From Eutreptiella sp. 'Long Island Sound 2002' (taxonomy: Eukaryota; Euglenozoa; Euglenophyceae; Eutreptiales; Eutreptiaceae), in the NCBI GenBank assembly GCA_964036045.1, contig CAXIWF010000715.1, forward strand, positions 310,001 through 374,000: a stretch of DNA of 64,000 nt. The letters run 5' to 3'. The notes beneath the pieces were generated by a model that did not search any database, had not been told where the DNA came from, and saw only the letters and a program-made list of their open reading frames with translations. Both the position numbers and the translations under genes were made by a program. Shown in pieces: positions 10,646 to 23,533 of the stretch. Each line of letters starts with the position of its first letter. The first letter of the stretch is position 1.

Positions 10646-12088
10646 GGACAATTCTCGGAAAATTCTCGGAAAATTCTCGGAAAATTCTCGGAAAATTCTC
10701 GGAAATTTTCGGATAATTCTCGGAAAATTCTCGGAAAATTCTCGGAAAATTCTCGGAAAATTCTCGGAAAATTCTCGGAAAATTCTCGGAAATTTCTCGG
10801 AAAATTCTCGGAAAATTCTCGCAAAGTTCTCGGAAAATTCTCGGAAAATTCTCGGAAAATTCTCGGAAAATTCTCGGAAAATTCTCGGAAAATTCTCGGA
10901 AAATTCTCGGAAAATTCTCGGAAAATTCTCAGAAAATTCTCGGAAAATTCTCGCAAAGTTCTCGGAAAATTCTCGGAAAATTCTCGGAAAATTCTCGGAA
11001 AATTCTCGGAAAATTCTCGGAAAATTCTCGGAAAATTCTCGGAAAATTCTCGGACAATTCTCGGAAAATTCTCGGAAAATTCTCGGAAAATTCTCGGAAA
11101 ATTCTCGGAAATTTTCGGATAATTCTCGGAAAATTCTCGGAAAATTCTCGGAAAATTCTCGGAAAATTCTCGGAAAATTCTCGGAAAATTCTCGGAAATT
11201 TCTCGGAAAATTCTCGGAAAATTCTCGCAAAGTTCTCGGAAAATTCTCGGAAAATTCTCGGAAAATTCTCGGAAAATTCTCGGAAAATTCTCGGAAAATT
11301 CTCGGAAAATTCTCGGAAAATTCTCGGAAAATTCTCGGAAAATTCTCGGAAAATTCTCGGAAAATTCTCGGAAAATTCTCGGACAATTCTCGGAAAATTC
11401 TCGGAAAATTCTCGGAAAATTCTCGGAAAATTCTCGGAAATTTTCGGATAATTCTCGGAAAATTCTCGGAAAATTCTCGGAAAATTCTCGGAAAATTCTC
11501 GGAAAATTCTCGGAAAATTCTCGGAAATTTCTCGGAAAATTCTCGGAAAATTCTCGCAAAGTTCTCGGAAAATTCTCGGAAAATTCTCGGAAAATTCTCG
11601 GAAAATTCTCGGAAAATTCTCGGAAAATTCTCGGAAAATTCTCGGAAAATTCTCGGAAAATTCTCAGAAAATTCTCGGAAAATTCTCGCAAAGTTCTCGG
11701 AAAATTCTCGGAAAATTCTCGGAAAATTCTCGGAAAATTCTCGGAAAATTCTCGGAAAATTCTCGGAAAATTCTCGGAAAATTCTCGGACAATTCTCGGA
11801 AAATTCTCGGAAAATTCTCGGAAAATTCTCGGAAAATTCTCGGAAATTTTCGGATAATTCTCGGAAAATTCTCGGAAAATTCTCGGAAAATTCTCGGAAA
11901 ATTCTCGGAAAATTCTCGGAAAATTCTCGGAAATTTCTCGGAAAATTCTCGGAAAATTCTCGCAAAGTTCTCGGAAAATTCTCGGAAAATTCTCGGAAAA
12001 TTCTCGGAAAATTCTCGGAAAATTCTCGGAAAATTCTCGGAAAATTCTCGGAAAATTCTCGGAAAATTCTCAGAAAATTCTCGGAAAA
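10646..12088 (+). repeat. Cluster of four X units (406, 329, 406 bp spacing)
   Basis: GGACAATTCTC monomers at 10646, 11052, 11381 and 11787 each begin a module with a 10-bp GGAAATTTTC, GGATAATTCTC, then GGAAATTTCTC and GCAAAGTTCTC. Spacings are 406, 329 and 406 bp, that is 37, 30 and 37 monomers minus one base for the 10-bp monomer. The alternation of two lengths suggests a two-module subunit duplicated once. The last unit runs into the block boundary, and the GAC monomer near 12089 corresponds to 6484. Confidence 0.85.
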
Positions 12089-12531
12089 TTGACGGAAAAT
12101 TCTCGGAAAATTCTCGGAAAATTCTCGGAAAATTCTCGGAAAATTCTCGGAAAATTCTCGGAAAATTCTCGGAAAGTTCTCGGAAAATTCTCGGAAAATT
12201 CTCGGAAAATTCTCGGAAAATTCTCAGAAAATTCTCAGAAAATTCTCGGAAAATTGACGGAAAATTCTCGGAAAATTCTCGGAAAATTCTCGGAAAATTC
12301 TCGGAAAATTCTCGGAAAGTTCTCGGAAAATTCTCGGAAAATTCTCGGAAAATTCTCGGAAAATTCTCGGAAAATTCTCAGAAAATTCTCGGAAAATTCT
12401 CGGAAAATTCTCGGAAAATTCTCGGAAAATTCTCGGAAAATTCTCGGAAAATTCTCGGAAAATTCTCGGAAAATTCTCGGAAAATTCTCGGAAAATTCTC
12501 GGAAAATTTTCGGAAAATTCTCGGAAAATTC

Positions 12532-13016
12532 TTCGAAAATTGACGGAAAATTCTCGGAAAATTCTCAGAAAATTCTCGGAAAATTCTCGGAAAATTCTCG
12601 GAAAATTCTCGGAAAATTTTGGGAAAATTCTCGGAAAATTCTCAGAAAATTCTCGGAAAATTCTCGGAAAATTCTCGGAAAATTCTCGGAAAATTCTCGG
12701 AAAATTCTCGGAAAATTCTCGGAAAATTCTCGGAAATTCTCGGATAATTCTCGGAAAATTCTCGGAAAATTCTTGGAAAATTCTCGGAAAATTCTCGGAA
12801 AATTCTCGGAAAATTCTCGGAAAATTCTCGGAAAATTCTCGGAAAATTCTCGGAAAATTCTCGGAAAATTCTCGCAAAGTTCTCGGAAAATTCTCGGAAA
12901 ATTCTCGGAAAATTCTCGGAAAATTCTCGGAAAATTCTCGGAAAATTCTCGGAAAATTCTCGGAAAATTCTCGGAAAAGTCTCAGAAAATTCTCAGAAAA
13001 TTCTCGGAAGTTTGAC
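12532..13016 (+). repeat. Head element H, copy 3
   Basis: TTCGAA lies at 12532-12537 and GGAAGTTTGAC at 13006-13016, spacing 474 bp. It is followed, as in the other copies, by a GGAAAATTGAC monomer. Confidence 0.88.
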
Positions 13017-14529
13017 GGAAAATTGACGGAAAATTCTCGGAAAATTCTCGGAAAATTCTCGGAAAATTCTCGGAAAATTCTCGGAAAATTCTCGGAAAAT
13101 TCTCGGAAAGTTCTCGGAAAATTCTCGGAAAATTCTCGGAAAATTCTCGGAAAATTCTCGGAAAAGTCTCGGAAAATTGTCGGAAAATTCTCGGAAAATT
13201 CTTGGAAAATTCTCAGAAAATTCTCGGAAAATTCTCGGAAAATTCTCGGAAAATTCTCGGAAAATTCTCGGAAAATTCTCCCAAAGTTCTCGGAATATTC
13301 TCGGAAAATTCTCGGAAAATTCTCGGAAAATTCTCGGAAAATTCTCGGAAAATTCTCGGAAAATTCTCGGAAAATTCTCGGAAAATTCTCGGAAAATTCT
13401 CGGAAAATTCTCAGAAAATTCTCGGAAAATTCTCGGAAAATTCTCGGAAAATTCTCGGAAAATTCTCGGAAAATTCTCGGAAAGTTCTCGGAAAATTCTC
13501 GGAAAATTCTCGGAAAATTCTCGGAAAATTCTCGGAAAATTCTCGGAAAATTCTCGGAAAATTCTCGGAAAATTCTCCCAAAGTTCTCGGAATATTCTCG
13601 GAAAATTCTCGGAAAATTCTCGGAAAATTCTCGGAAAATTCTCGGAAAATTCTCGGAAAATTCTCGGAAAATTCTCGGAAAATTCTCGGAAAATTCTCGG
13701 AAAATTCTCAGAAAATTCTCGGAAAATTCTCGGAAAATTCTCGGAAAATTCTCAGAAAATTCTCGGAAAATTCTCGGAAAGTTCTCGGAAAATGCTCGGA
13801 AAATTCTCGGAAAATTCTCGGAAAGTTCTCGGAAAATTCTCGGAAAATTCTCGGAAAATTCTCGGAAAATTCTCAGAAAATTCTCGGAAAATTCTCGGAA
13901 AATTCTCGGAAAATTCTCGGAAAATTCTCGGAAAATTCTCGGAAAATTCTTGGAAAATTCTCGGAAAATTCTCGGAAAATTCTCGGAAAATTCTCCGAAA
14001 ATTCTCGGAAAATTCTCGGAAAATTCTCGGAAAATTCTCGGAAAATTCTCGCAAAGTTCTCGGAAAATTCTCGGAAAATTCTCGGAAAATTGACGGAAAA
14101 TTCTCGGAAAATTCTCGGAAAATTCTCAGAAAATTTTCGGAAAATTCTCGGAAAATTCTCGGAAAATTCTCAGAAAATTCTCGGAAAATTCTCGGAAAAT
14201 TCTCGGAAAATTCTCGGAAAATTCTCGGAAAATTCTCGGAAAATTCTCGGAAAATTCTCGGAAAATTCTCGGAAAATTCTCGCAAAGTTCTCGGAAAATT
14301 CTCGGAAAATTCTCGGAAAATTCTCGGAAAATTCTTGGAAAATTCTCGGAAAATTCTCGGAAAATTCTCGGAAAATTCTCGGAAAATTCTCGGAAAATTC
14401 TCGGAAAATTCTCGGAAAATTCTCGGAAAATTCTCGGAAAATTCTCGGAAAATTCTCGGAAAATTCTCGGAAAATTTTCGGAAAATTCTCGGAAAATTCT
14501 CGGAAAATTCTCGGAAAATTCTCGGAAAA

Positions 14530-15862
14530 TTTTCGGAAAATTCTCGGAAAATTCTCGGAAAATTCTCGGAAAATTCTCGGAAAATTCTCGGAAAGTTCTC
14601 GGAAAATTCTCGGAAAATTCTCGGAAAATTCTCGGAAAATTCTCGGAAAAGTCTCGGAAAATTGTCGGAAAATTCTCGGAAAATTCTTGGAAAATTCTCA
14701 GAAAATTCTCGGAAAATTCTCGGAAAATTCTCGGAAAATTCTCGGAAAATTCTCGGAAAATTCTCGGAAAGTTCTCGGAAAATTCTCGGAAAATTCTCGG
14801 AAAATTCTCGGAAAATTCTCGGAAAAGTCTCGGAAAATTGTCGGAAAATTCTCGGAAAATTCTTGGAAAATTCTCAGAAAATTCTCGGAAAATTCTCGGA
14901 AAATTCTCGGAAAATTCTCGGAAAATTCTCGGAAAATTCTCCCAAAGTTCTCGCAATATTCTCGGAAAATTCTCGGAAAATTCTCGGAAAATTCTCGGAA
15001 AATTCTCGGAAAATTCTCGGAAAATTCTCGGAAAATTCTCGGAAAATTCTCGGAAAATTCTCGGAAAATTCTCAGAAAATTCTCGGAAAATTCTCGGAAA
15101 ATTCTCGGAAAATTCTCGGAAAATTCTCGGAAAATTGACGGAAAATTTTCGGAAAATTCTCGGAAAATTCTCGGAAAATTCTCGGAAAATTCTCAGAAAA
15201 TTCTCAGAAAATTCTCGGAAAATTCTCGGAAAATTCTCGGAAAATTCTCGGAAAATTGACGGAAAATTCTCGGAAAATTCTCGGAAAATTCTCGGAAAAT
15301 TCTCGGAAAATTCTCGGAAAGTTCTCGGAAAATTCTCGGAAAATTCTCGGAAAATTCTCGGAAAATTCTCGGAAAAGTCTCGGAAAATTGTCGGAAAATT
15401 CTCGGAAAATTCTTGGAAAATTCTCAGAAAATTCTCGGAAAATTCTCGGAAAATTCTCGGAAAATTCTCGGAAAATTCTCGGAAAATTCTCGGAAAGTTC
15501 TCGGAAAATTCTCGGAAAATTCTCGGAAAATTCTCGGAAAATTCTCGGAAAAGTCTCGGAAAATTGTCGGAAAATTCTCGGAAAATTCTTGGAAAATTCT
15601 CAGAAAATTCTCGGAAAATTCTCGGAAAATTCTCGGAAAATTCTCGGAAAATTCTCGGAAAATTCTCCCAAAGTTCTCGCAATATTCTCGGAAAATTCTC
15701 GGAAAATTCTCGGAAAATTCTCGGAAAATTCTCGGAAAATTCTCGGAAAATTCTCGGAAAATTCTCGGAAAATTCTCGGAAAATTCTCGGAAAATTCTCA
15801 GAAAATTCTCGGAAAATTCTCGGAAAATTCTCGGAAAATTCTCGGAAAATTCTCGGAAAATT
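14530..15862 (+). repeat. 726-bp tandem duplication containing 176-bp doublets
   Basis: The doublet 14656/14832 is repeated at 15382/15558, 726 bp (66 monomers) later. Within each doublet the spacing is exactly 176 bp. Both units also share a rare pair, CCAAAGTTCTC followed by GCAATATTCTC (about 14942 and 15668). The second unit diverges after about 15,860, where a GGAAAG monomer replaces the GAC monomer of the first. B1 and B2 have a single unit, so the duplication arose after those blocks separated. Confidence 0.82.
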
Positions 15863-17361
15863 CTCGGAAAGTTCTCGGAAAATTCTCGGAAAATTCTCAG
15901 AAAATTCTCGGAAAATTCTCGGAAAATTCTCGGAAAATTCTCGGAAAATTCTCGGAAAATTTTTGGAAAATTCTCAGAAAATTCTCGGAAAATTCTCGGA
16001 AAATTCTCGGAAAATTCTCAGAAAATTCTCGGAAAATTCTCGGAAAGTTCTCGGAAAATGCTCGGAAAATTCTCGGAAAATTCTCGGAAAGTTCTCGGAA
16101 AATTCTCGGAAAATTCTCGGAAAATTCTCGGAAAATTCTCAGAAAATTCTCGGAAAATTCTCGGAAAATTCTCGGAAAATTCTCGGAAAATTCTCGGAAA
16201 ATTCTCGGAAAATTCTCCCAAAGTTCTCGGAATATTCTCGGAAAATTCTCGGAAAATTCTCGGAAAATTCTCGGAAAATTCTCGGAAAATTCTCGGAAAA
16301 TTCTCGGAAAATTCTCGGAAAATTCTCGGAAAATTCTCGGAAAATTCTCAGAAAATTCTCGGAAAATTCTCGGAAAATTCTCGGAAAATTCTCGGAAAAT
16401 TCTCGGAAAATTCTCGGAAAGTTCTCGGAAAATTCTCGGAAAATTCTCGGAAAATTCTCGGAAAATTCTCGGAAAATTCTCGGAAAATTCTCGGAAAATT
16501 CTCGGAAAATTCTTGGAAAATTCTCAGAAAATTCTCCGAAAATTCTCGGAAAATTCTCGGAAAATTCTCAGAAAATTCTCGGAAAATTCTCGGAAAGTTC
16601 TCGGAAAATGCTCGGAAAATTCTCGGAAAATTCTCGGAAAGTTCTCGGAAAATTCTCGGAAAATTCTCGGAAAATTCTCGGAAAATTCTCAGAAAATTCT
16701 CGGAAAATTCTCGGAAAATTCTCGGAAAATTCTCGGAAAATTCTCGGAAAATTCTCGGAAAATTCTTGGAAAATTCTCGGAAAATTCTCGGAAAATTCTC
16801 GGAAAATTCTCGGAAAATTCTCGGAAAATTCTCGGAAAATTCTCGGAAAATTCTCGGAAAATTCTCGCAAAGTTCTCGGAAAATTCTCGGAAAATTCTCG
16901 GAAAATTGACGGAAAATTCTCGGAAAATTCTCGGAAAATTCTCAGAAAATTTTCGGAAAATTCTCGGAAAATTCTCGGAAAATTCTCAGAAAATTCTCGG
17001 AAAATTCTCGGAAAATTCTCGGAAAATTCTCGGAAAATTCTCGGAAAATTCTCGGAAAATTCTCGGAAAATTCTCGGAAAATTCTCGGAAAATTCTCGCA
17101 AAGTTCTCGGAAAATTCTCGGAAAATTCTCGGAAAATTCTCGGAAAATTCTTGGAAAATTCTCGGAAAATTCTCGGAAAATTCTCGGAAAATTCTCGGAA
17201 AATTCTCGGAAAATTCTCGGAAAATTCTCGGAAAATTCTCGGAAAATTCTCGGAAAATTCTCGGAAAATTCTCGGAAAATTTTCGGAAAATTCTCGGAAA
17301 ATTCTCGGAAAATTGACGGAAAATTCTCAGAAAATTCTCGGAAAATTTTCGGAAAATTCTC
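15863..17361 (+). repeat. Satellite stretch with CCAAAG, ATGCTC and TTGG variants
   Basis: This ordinary array repeats the 1.3-2.35 kb type sequence of B1. CCAAAGTTCTC then GGAATATTCTC lie near 16218, ATG-bearing monomers at 16058 and 16608, and a private TTTTGG change near 15961. No unit other than the 11-mer is visible. It matches 45.7-47.2 kb in U3 at offset 29,845. Confidence 0.75.
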
Positions 17362-17416
17362 GGAAAATTTTTAGAAAATTCTCGGAAAATTCTCGGAAAG
17401 TTCTCGGAAAATTGAC
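17362..17416 (+). repeat. T element, copy 3
   Basis: The five-monomer signature, with TAG at 17372-17374 and a closing GAC monomer at 17406-17416 followed by CG. It is repeated in U3 at 47207 (offset 29,845). Confidence 0.87.
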
Positions 17417-18645
17417 CGAAAATTCTCGGAAAATTCTCGGAAAATTCTCGGAAAAGTCTCGGAAAATTCTCAGAAAATTTTCAGAAAATTCTCGGAAAAT
17501 TCTCGGAAAATTCTCGGAAAATTCTCGGAAAATTGACGGAAAATTCTCGGAAAATTCTCGGAAAATTCTCGGAAAATTCTCGGAAAATTCTCGGAAAATT
17601 CTCGGAAAATTCTCGGAAAATTCTCGGAAAATTCTCGGAAAATTGACGGAAAATTCTCGGAAAATTCTCGGAAAATTCTCAGAAAATTCTCGGAAAATTC
17701 TCGGAAAATTCTCGGAAAATTCTCGGAAAATTCTCGGAAAATTTTCGGAAAATTCTGGGAAAATTCTCGGAAAATTCTCAGAAAAATCTCGGAAAATTCT
17801 CCGAAAATTCTCGGAAAATTCTCGGAAAATTCTCGGAAAATTCTCGGAAAATTCTCGGAAAATTCTCGGAAAATTCTCGGAAAATTCTCGCAAAGTTCTC
17901 GGAAAATTCTCGGAAAATTCTCGGAAAATTCTCGGAAAATTCTCGGAAAATTCTCGGAAAATTCTCGGAAAATTCTCGGAAAATTCTCGGAAAATTCTCG
18001 GAAAATTCTCGGAAAATTCTCGCAAAGTTCTCGCAAAATTCTCGGAAAATTCTCGGAAAATTCTCGGAAAATTCTCGGAAAATTCTCGGAAAATTCTCGG
18101 AAAATTCTCGGAAAATTCTCGGAAAATTTTCGGAAAATTCTCGGAAAATTCTCGGAAAATTCTCAGAAAATTCTCAGAAAATTCTCGGAAAATTCTCGGA
18201 AAATTCTCGGAAAATTCTCGGAAAATTGACGGAAAATTCTCGGAAAATTCTCGGAAAATTCTCGGAAAATTCTCGGAAAATTCTCGGAAAATTCTCGGAA
18301 AATTCTCGGAAAATTCTCGGAAAATTCTCGGAAAATTCTCGGAAAATTCTCGGAAAATTCTCGGAAAATTTTTAGAAAATTCTCGGAAAATTCTCGGAAA
18401 GTTCTCGGAAAATTGACCGAAAATTCTCGGAAAATTCTCGGAAAATTCTCGGGAAATTCTCGGAAAATTCTCAGAAAATTCTCAGAAAATTCTCGGAAAA
18501 TTCTCGGAAAATTCTCGGAAAATTCTCGGAAAATTGACGGAAAATTCTCGGAAAATTCTCGGAAAATTCTCGGAAAATTCTCAGAAAATTCTCAGAAAAT
18601 TCTCGGAAAATTCTCGGAAAATTCTCGGAAAATTCTCGGAAAATT
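17417..18645 (+). repeat. 1.1-kb unit with an AGAAAAATCTC marker
   Basis: The rare monomer AGAAAAATCTC, followed by a CCGAAAATT variant, lies at 17780 and again at 18891, 1,111 bp (101 monomers) later. The unit also has a TTCTGGG change near 17755 and two adjacent GC variants near 18018-18040. In U3 the corresponding spacing is 1,078 bp, three monomers fewer. Confidence 0.75.
18363..18417 (+). repeat. T element, copy 4
   Basis: The same signature, with TAG at 18373-18375 and a closing GAC monomer at 18407-18417 followed by CG. It lies 1,001 bp after copy 3 (91 monomers) and matches 48175 in U3. Confidence 0.87.
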
Positions 18646-18649
18646 GACG

Positions 18650-20040
18650 GAAAATTCTCGGAAAATTCTCGGAAAATTCTCGGAAAATTCTCGGAAAATT
18701 CCCGGAAAATTCTCGGAAAATTCTCGGAAAATTCTCGGAAAATTCTCGGAAAATTGACGGAAAATTCTCGGAAAATTCTCGGAAAATTCTCAGAAAATTC
18801 TCGGAAAATTCTCGGAAAATTCTCGGAAAATTCTCGGAAAATTCTCGGAAAATTTTCGGAAAATTCTCGGAAAATTCTCGGAAAATTCTCAGAAAAATCT
18901 CGGAAAATTCTCCGAAAATTCTCGGAAAATTCTCGGAAAATTCTCGGAAAATTCTCGGAAAATTCTCGGAAAATTCTCGGAAAATTCTCGGAAAATTCTC
19001 GCAAAGTTCTCGGAAAATTCTCGGAAAATTCTCGGAAAATTCTCGGAAAATTCTCGGAAAATTCTCGGAAAATTCTCGGAAAATTCTCGGAAAATTCTCG
19101 GAAAATTCTCGGAAAATTCTCGGAAAATTCTCGCAAAGTTCTCGGAAAATTCTCGGAAAATTCTCGGAAAATTCTCGGAAAATTCTCGGAAAATTCTCGG
19201 AAAATTCTCGGAAAATTCTCGGAAAATTCTCGGAAAATTTTCGGAAAATTCTCGGAAAATTCTCGGAAAATTCTCAGAAAATTCTCAGAAAATTCTCGGA
19301 AAATTCTCGGAAAATTCTCGGAAAATTCTCGGAAAATTGACGGAAAATTCTCGGAAAATTCTCGGAAAATTCTCGGAAAATTCTCGGAAAATTCTCGGGA
19401 AAATTCTCGGAAAATTCTCGGAAAATTCTCGGAAAATTCTCGGAAAATTGACGGAAAATTCTCGGAAAATTCTCGGAAAATTCTCAGAAAATTCTCGGAA
19501 AATTCTCGGAAAATTCTCGGAAAATTCTCGGAAAATTCTCGGAAAATTTTCGGAAAATTCTCGGAAAATTCTCGGAAAATTCTCAGAAAAATCTCGGAAA
19601 ATTCTCCGAAAATTCTCGGAAAATTCTCGGAAAATTCTCGGAAAATTCTCGGAAAATTCTCGGAAAATTCTCGGAAAATTCTCGGAAAATTCTCGCAAAG
19701 TTCTCGGAAAATTCTCGGAAAATTCTCGGAAAATTCTCGGAAAATTCTCGGAAAATTCTCGGAAAATTCTCGGAAAATTCTCGGAAAATTCTCGGAAAAT
19801 TCTCGGAAAATTCTCGGAAAATTCTCGCAAAGTTCTCGGAAAATTCTCGGAAAATTCTCGGAAAATTCTCGGAAAATTCTCGGAAAATTCTCGGAAAATT
19901 CTCGGAAAATTCTCGGAAAATTCTCGGAAAATTTTCGGAAAATTCTCGGAAAATTCTCGGAAAATTCTCGGAAAATTCTCGCAAAGTTCTCGGAAAATTC
20001 TCGGAAAATTCTCGGAAAATTCTCGGAAAATTCTCGGAAA
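18650..20040 (+). repeat. 693-bp tandem units (two copies)
   Basis: The AGAAAAATCTC marker at 18891 recurs at 19585, and the GAC monomers (TTG at 18754 and 19448) recur with it. The spacing is 694 bp, which is 63 monomers plus one base. The extra base is a single G inserted at about 19397-19399, making a 12-bp monomer. The U3 equivalent (48703 to 49396) is exactly 693 bp and lacks the insertion. Confidence 0.82.
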
Positions 20041-20475
20041 ATTCTCGGAAAATTCTCGGAAAATTCTCGGAAAATTGACGGAAAATTCTCGGAAAATTCT
20101 CGGAAAATTCTCAGAAAATTTTCGGAAAATTCTCGGAAAATTCTCGGAAAATTCTCAGAAAATTCTCGGAAAATTCTCGGAAAATTCTCGGAAAATTCTC
20201 GGAAAATTCTCGGAAAATTCTCGGAAAATTCTCGGAAAATTCTCGGAAAATTCTCGGAAAATTCTCGCAAAGTTCTCGGAAAATTCTCGGAAAATTCTCG
20301 GAAAATTCTCGGAAAATTCTCGGAAAATTCTCGGAAAATTCTCGGAAAATTCTCGGAAAATTCTCGGAAAATTCTCGGAAAATTCTCGGAAAATTGACGG
20401 AAAATTCTCGGAAAATTCTCGGAAAATTGTCGGAAAATTCTCGGAAAATTCTCGGAAAATTCTCGGAAAATTCTC

Positions 20476-20530
20476 GGAAAATTTTTAGAAAATTCTCGGA
20501 AAATTCTCGGAAAGTTCTCGGAAAATTGAC
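20476..20530 (+). repeat. T element, copy 5
   Basis: TAG lies at 20486-20488. The element ends in GAC followed by GG rather than CG, unlike copies 1 to 4. The same change is present in the U3 counterpart at 50287, so it predates the superunit duplication. Confidence 0.87.
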
Positions 20531-23500
20531 GGAAAATTCTCGGAAAATTCTCGGAAAATTCTCGGAAAATTCTCGGAAAATTCTCAGAAAATTCTCAGAA
20601 AATTCTCGGAAAATTCTCGGAAAATTCTCGGAAAATTCTCGGAAAATTGACGGAAAATTCTCGGAAAATTCTCGGAAAATTCTCGGAAAATTCTCGGAAA
20701 ATTCTCGGAAAATTCTCGGAAAATTCTCGGAAAATTCTCGGAAAATTCTCGGAAAATTCTCGGAAAATTGACGGAAAATTCTCGGAAAATTCTCGGAAAA
20801 TTCTCGGAAAATTCTCGGAAAATTCTCGGAAAATTCTCGGAAAATTTTCGGAAAATTCTCGGAAAATTCTCGGAAAATTCTCAGAAAATTCTCGGAAAAT
20901 TCTCGGAAAATTCTCGGAAAATTCTCGGAAAATTCTCGGAAAATTCTCGGAAAATTCTCGGAAAATTCTCGGAAAATTCTCGCAAAGTTCTCGGAAAATT
21001 CTCGGAAAATTCTCGGAAAATTCTCGGAAAATTCTCGGAAAATTCTCGGAAAATTCCCGGAAAATTCTCGGAAAATTCTCGGAAAATTCTCGGAAAATTC
21101 TCGCAGAGTTCTCGGAAAATTCTCGGAAAATTCTCGGAAAATTCTCGGAAAATTCTCGGAAAATTCTCGGAAAATTCTCGGAAAATTCTCGGAAAATTCT
21201 CGGAAAATTTTCGGAAAATTCTGGGAAAATTCTCGGAAAATTCTTGGAAAATTCTCGCAAAGTTCTCGGAAAATTCTCGGAAAATTCTCGGAAAATTCTC
21301 GGAAAATTCTCGGAAAATTCTCGGAAAATTCTCGGAAAATTCTCGGAAAATTGACGGAAAATTCTCGGAAAATTCTCGGAAAATTCTCAGAAAATTCTCG
21401 GAAAATTCTCGGAAAATTCTCGGAAAATTCTCGGAAAATTCTCGGAAAATTTTCGGAAAATTCTCGGAAAATTCTCGGAAAATTCTCAGAAAATTCTCGG
21501 AAAATTCTCGGAAAATTCTCGGAAAATTCTCGGAAAATTCTCGGAAAATTCTCGGAAAATTCTCGGAAAATTCTCGGAAAATTCTCGGAAAATTCTCGCA
21601 AAGTTCTCGGAAAATTCTCGGAAAATTCTCGGAAAATTCTCGGAAAATTCTCGGAAAATTCTCGGAAAATTCTCGGAAAATTCTCGGAAAATTCTCGGAA
21701 AATTCTCGGAAAATTCTCGGAAAATTCTCGGAAAATTCTCGCAAAGTTCTCGGAAAATTCTCGGAAAATTCTCGGAAAATTCTCGGAAAATTCTCGGAAA
21801 ATTCTCGGAAAATTCTCGGAAAATTCTCGGAAAATACTCGGAAAATTCTCGGAAAATTCTCGGAAAATTCTCGGAAAATTCTCGCAAAGTTCTCGGAAAA
21901 TTCTCGGAAAATTCTCGGAAAATTCTCGGAAAATTCTCGGAAAATTCTCGGAAAATTCTCGGAAAATTCTCGGAAAATTCTCGGAAAATTCTCGGAAAAT
22001 TCTCGGAAAATTCTCGGAAAATTCTCGGAAAATTCTCAGAAAATTCTCGGAAAATTCTCGGAAAATGCTCGGAAAATTCTCGGAAAATTCTCGGAAAATT
22101 CTCGGAAAATTCTCGGAAAATTCTCGGAAAATTCTCGGAAAATTCTCGCAAAGTTCTCGGAAAATTCTCGGAAAATTCTCAGAAAATTCTCGGAAAATTC
22201 TCGGAAAATTCTCGGAAAATTCTCGGAAAATTCTCGGAAAATTCTCGGAAAATTGTCGGAAAATTCTCGGAAAATTCTCGGAAAATTCTCGGAAAATTCT
22301 CGCAAAGTTCTAGGAAAATTCTCGGAAAATTCTCGGAAAATTCTCGGAAAATTCTCGGAAAATTCTCGGAAAATTCTCGGAAAATTCTCGGAAAATTCTC
22401 GGAAAATTCTCGGAAAATTCTCGGAAAATTCTCGGAAAATTCTCGGAAAATTCTCGCAAAGTTCTCGGAAAATTCTCGGAAAATTCTCGGAAAATTCTCG
22501 GAAAATTCTCGGAAAATTCTCGGAAAATTCTCGGAAAATTCTCGGAAAATTGACGGAAAATTCTCGGAAAATTCTCGGAAAATTCTCAGAAAATTCTCGG
22601 AAAATTCTCGGAAAATTCTCGGAAAATTCTCGGAAAATTCTCGGAAAATTTTCGGAAAATTCTCGGAAAATTCTCGGAAAATTCTCAGAAAATTCTCGGA
22701 AAATTCTCGGAAAATTCTCGGAAAATTCTCGGAAAATTCTCGGAAAATTCTCGGAAAATTGACGGAAAATTCTCGGAAAATTCTCGCAAAGTTCTCGGAA
22801 AATTCTCGGAAAATTCTCGGAAAATTCTCGGAAAATTCTCGGAAAATTCTCGGAAAATTCTCGGAAAATTCTCGGAAAATTCTCGGAAAATTCTCGGAAA
22901 ATTCTCGGAAAATTCTCGGAAAATTCTCGGAAAATTCTCGGAAAATTCTCGCAAAGTTCTCGGAAAATTCTCGGAAAATTCTCGGAAAATTCTCGGAAAA
23001 TTCTCGGAAAATTCTCGGAAAATTCTCGGAAAATTCTCGCAAAGTTCTCGGAAAATTCTCGGAAAATTCTCGGAAAATTCTCGGAAAATTCTCGGAAAAT
23101 TCTCGCAAAGTTCTCGGAAAATTCTCGGAAAATTCTCGGAAAATTCTCGGAAAATTCTCGGAAAATTCTCGGAAAATTCTCGGAAAATTCTCGGAAAATT
23201 CTCGGAAAATTCTCGGAAAATTCTCGGAAAATTCTCGGAAAATTCTCGGAAAATTCTCGCAAAGTTCTCGGAAAATTCTCGGAAAATTCTCGGAAAATTC
23301 TCGGAAAATTCTCGGAAAATTCTCGGAAAATTCTCGGAAAATTCTCGGAAAATTCTCGGAAAATTCTCGGAAAATTCTCGGGAAATTCTCGGAAAATTCT
23401 CGGAAAATTCTCGGAAAATTCTCGGAAAATTTTCGGAAAATTCTCGGAAAATTCTCGCAAAGTTCTCGGAAAATTCTCGGAAAATTCTCGGAAAATTCTC

Positions 23501-23533
23501 GGAAAATTCTCGGAAAATTCTCGGAAAATTCTC
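20531..23533 (+). repeat. GCAAAGTTCTC-rich domain of U1
   Basis: The stretch is dominated by GCAAAGTTCTC at intervals of a few monomers, with interspersed GAC and GGAAAATTTTC variants. Rare markers are GCAGAGTTCTC at 21103, an AAAATACTC change near 21835, an ATG-bearing monomer at 22065, and a TAG-forming CTAGG change near 22311. All four recur in U3 at offset 29,943. No other sequence type is present. Confidence 0.82.

Larger units (their letters stand above)
6610..12214 (+). repeat. Higher-order block B2 (5,605 bp)
   Basis: Position 6610 matches position 1, and 12215 matches 6610 in turn, so the block is 5,605 bp against 6,609 bp for B1. The first 3.3 kb follows B1 monomer by monomer (H element at 6927, T element at 8952, 176-bp doublet at 9249). 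B2 then lacks about 550 bp present in B1 and switches to the GCAAAG-rich type near 10.03 kb. Its 3' part is filled by four X units. The block contains the left junction of superunit U1 at 9854. Confidence 0.85.
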
